Assembly: GCA_029934845.1 (NCBI GenBank)
Contig: JAOZLN010000126.1
Location: 1-7,254 of the forward strand
Direction: 5' to 3'
Origin: Candidatus Sabulitectum sp.
GTDB taxonomy: Bacteria; Fermentibacterota; Fermentibacteria; Fermentibacterales; JCC-6
DNA: 7,254 nucleotides
Both the position numbers and the translations under genes were made by a program. The notes beneath the pieces were generated by a model that was not told the origin of the DNA, did no database searches, and saw only the letters and a program-made list of their open reading frames with translations. How positions within the stretch are numbered: position 1 is the stretch's first letter; the number at the start of each line of letters is the position of its first letter. Positions 6,545-7,254 of this stretch are shown here, piece after piece.

Positions 6545-6877
6545 ACTGGAGAGGGCTTCACTTTCGTCAGTGAAGGTCTCGAAGATCGTTATAAGCTTGG
6601 TAATGATAAAAAGCTCCTGGATCTTCTTGGTTGCATTAAGAATCGCCATCCGACCGCCTTCTCTTGCAAGAGAAGTGTGCCCGCTGACGAGAACGCCAAG
6701 ACCGGAGCTGTCCATCCATGCCACATGTCCAAGGTCAAGAAGAACATTACCTGTTGCATTGCTCACAGCTGTCTGAAAAACAGATTTGAGGTCCATCAGG
6801 TCGGGTCCACTTATCACCTTGCCACTTAACCGTATCACCTTCACGCCATCTTTGCTCTCTTCTTTGATTTTCAACAT
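6533..6877 (-). CDS. STAS-domain anti-sigma factor antagonist (RsbV/SpoIIAA type)
   Basis: The 114-residue protein is one STAS domain of typical length. It starts with the expected strand (VKVIRLSGKV, 12-21) and carries the signature VLLDLGHVAWMDSSGLGVLV (45-64). The DSSG box holds the serine phosphorylated by the partner kinase, most likely S58 by alignment with SpoIIAA; S57 is adjacent. The C-terminal helix KIQELFIITKL and the ending DESEALSSL are also family-like. Unphosphorylated, it should bind the kinase and release the client; phosphorylated, it should be inactive until the phosphatase encoded two genes on acts. The ATG is supported by a perfect AGGAGG (6881-6886), although the spacing of 3 nt is short. 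It is the first gene of the module and follows a 68-nt gap, the largest in the window. All expected residues are present, so I expect it to be functional. Confidence 0.92.
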   Translation of the reverse strand: MLKIKEESKDGVKVIRLSGKVISGPDLMDLKSVFQTAVSNATGNVLLDLGHVAWMDSSGLGVLVSGHTSLAREGGRMAILNATKKIQELFIITKLITIFETFTDESEALSSLKE

Positions 6878-6880
6878 CTG

Positions 6881-6886
6881 CCTCCT
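6881..6886 (-). promoter_or_regulatory. Consensus ribosome binding site of the STAS gene, short spacing
   Basis: AGGAGG lies 3 nt before the ATG at 6877. It is the strongest Shine-Dalgarno sequence in the window, which fits an antagonist made in at least equal amount to its kinase (TTG start, AAGGA site). The unusually short spacing could lower its efficiency. Confidence 0.65.
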
Positions 6887-6891
6887 GTTAG

Positions 6892-6921
6892 AGAATAGCC
6901 AACTACCTGCGTACTTATCAA
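6892..6921 (-). promoter_or_regulatory. Weak candidate promoter before the partner-switching module
   Basis: In the 68-nt gap, TTGATA (6916-6921) and TATTCT (6892-6897) lie 18 nt apart in the right orientation and resemble sigma-70 -35 and -10 boxes. A short inverted repeat, TTATC-N7-GATAA (6915-6931), overlaps the -35 box and could be an operator. Against it, the predicted start of transcription would fall on or beside the ribosome site at 6881-6886, leaving almost no leader. The module could equally be read through from the upstream gene. Confidence 0.22.
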
Positions 6922-6945
6922 GAATAGATAATTACCGGAGCAATG

Positions 6946-7254
6946 TCACGAGCATAACACAAAATCTACCCAGTTAACCAGACCTTTACCCTCAAGAAAG
7001 CTCTGAATAGAGCTTGCTGCACCTGGCTTTCTGGATGCTACGATCAGGGGAAGAGCATTCGATTTCTCCCATTCTGCAATATTTGTTACTGGCCTCCCGC
7101 ACAGCGTTCTTTCCCTGGTAACAGGAACCGGAGACAGAAAAGCCTCAATATGAAAGCCCTGCTTTTTGATCTCTTTTCCCAGTCTGCGAGCTGCCTGACC
7201 GGATCCTGCCACAAAAACTCTTTTTCCGGCAAGGCAGGGTACATGCCCCAGGTA
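6946..7254 (-). CDS. Putative family-2 glycosyltransferase, C-terminal domain only (5' part outside the window)
   Basis: The frame is open from the right edge to a TGA at 6946, giving the last 102 residues. The segment begins YLGHVPCLAGKRVFVAGSG, then QAARRLGKEIKKQGFHIEAF, a Rossmann-like glycine turn and helix. CGRPV and the ending FLEGKGLVNWVDFVLCS follow. This order (HVP-LAGKRV, GxGxxARR, GRPV, a strand, then an F-L-E-x-x-G tail ending in a short Cys-containing strand) resembles the accessory C-terminal domain on some bacterial GT2 glycosyltransferases. There, as I recall it, the loop after the first helix reads like DPRKIG; here it is divergent (SPVPVTRERT). The catalytic GT-A domain would lie upstream and cannot be checked. 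An internal GTG at 7212 could start a short ORF, but the similarity runs straight through it. It ends 68 nt before the STAS start, so it may or may not share that transcript. Confidence 0.6.
   Translation of the reverse strand, partial: YLGHVPCLAGKRVFVAGSGQAARRLGKEIKKQGFHIEAFLSPVPVTRERTLCGRPVTNIAEWEKSNALPLIVASRKPGAASSIQSFLEGKGLVNWVDFVLCS

Noticed and set aside
6878..6945. A rho-independent terminator or riboswitch in the largest intergenic gap
   Set aside because: The gap is only 68 nt. It has no GC-rich stem followed by a T run, only a weak 5-bp AT-rich inverted repeat.
6946..7212. A separate 88-codon gene starting at GTG 7212
   Set aside because: The open frame and the similarity continue upstream to the window edge (HVPCLAGKRVF), so the GTG is an internal Val codon of a larger truncated gene.

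Overview
The window is a compact stretch of bacterial chromosome. Every supported gene lies on the minus strand, so transcription runs from the right edge to the left. By eye the DNA has intermediate GC. Intergenic gaps are tiny, Shine-Dalgarno sequences are clear, and two starts look like TTG and one like GTG. I see no RNA gene, mobile element, CRISPR array or convincing terminator. Nothing fixes the taxon. The mix of genes (GH57 hydrolase, SAM hydroxide adenosyltransferase, RsbU/V/W-type module, GT2-type C-terminus) would fit a little-studied, possibly anaerobic Gram-negative lineage, but that is a guess.

Layout in transcription order. The right edge (7254-6946) holds the 3' end of a gene resembling the C-terminal domain found on some family-2 glycosyltransferases. 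After a 68-nt gap comes a three-gene partner-switching module: a STAS anti-sigma-factor antagonist (6877-6533), an RsbW/SpoIIAB-type anti-sigma serine kinase (6530-6114) and a 1204-residue protein (6103-2489). The large protein ends in an RsbU/SpoIIE-type PP2C phosphatase. In front of that sit a TIR/DUF4062-like N-terminus, a P-loop ATPase and a long helical region with HEAT repeats. The same strand continues with a SAM hydroxide adenosyltransferase (2473-1691), a GH57 hydrolase (1691-564), a 66-residue four-cysteine protein (564-364) and the 5' part of a sugar-nucleotidyltransferase-like gene (395 to the left edge).

How they may work together. In the classical module the kinase sequesters a sigma factor (or another client) and inactivates the STAS protein by phosphorylating it. 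The phosphatase reverses this in response to a signal. Here the phosphatase seems to be controlled by a STAND-like ATPase and a HEAT solenoid instead of the usual PAS, GAF or response-regulator inputs. No sigma factor is encoded in the window, so the output is unknown. The downstream genes are spaced tightly enough (15, -1, -1 and about -32 nt) to share a transcript, and several look carbohydrate-related, but a functional link to the switch is inference.

The most notable item is the DUF4062-like/P-loop/HEAT/PP2C fusion. It resembles NLR-like signal-transducing ATPases whose effector has been replaced by a partner-switching phosphatase.
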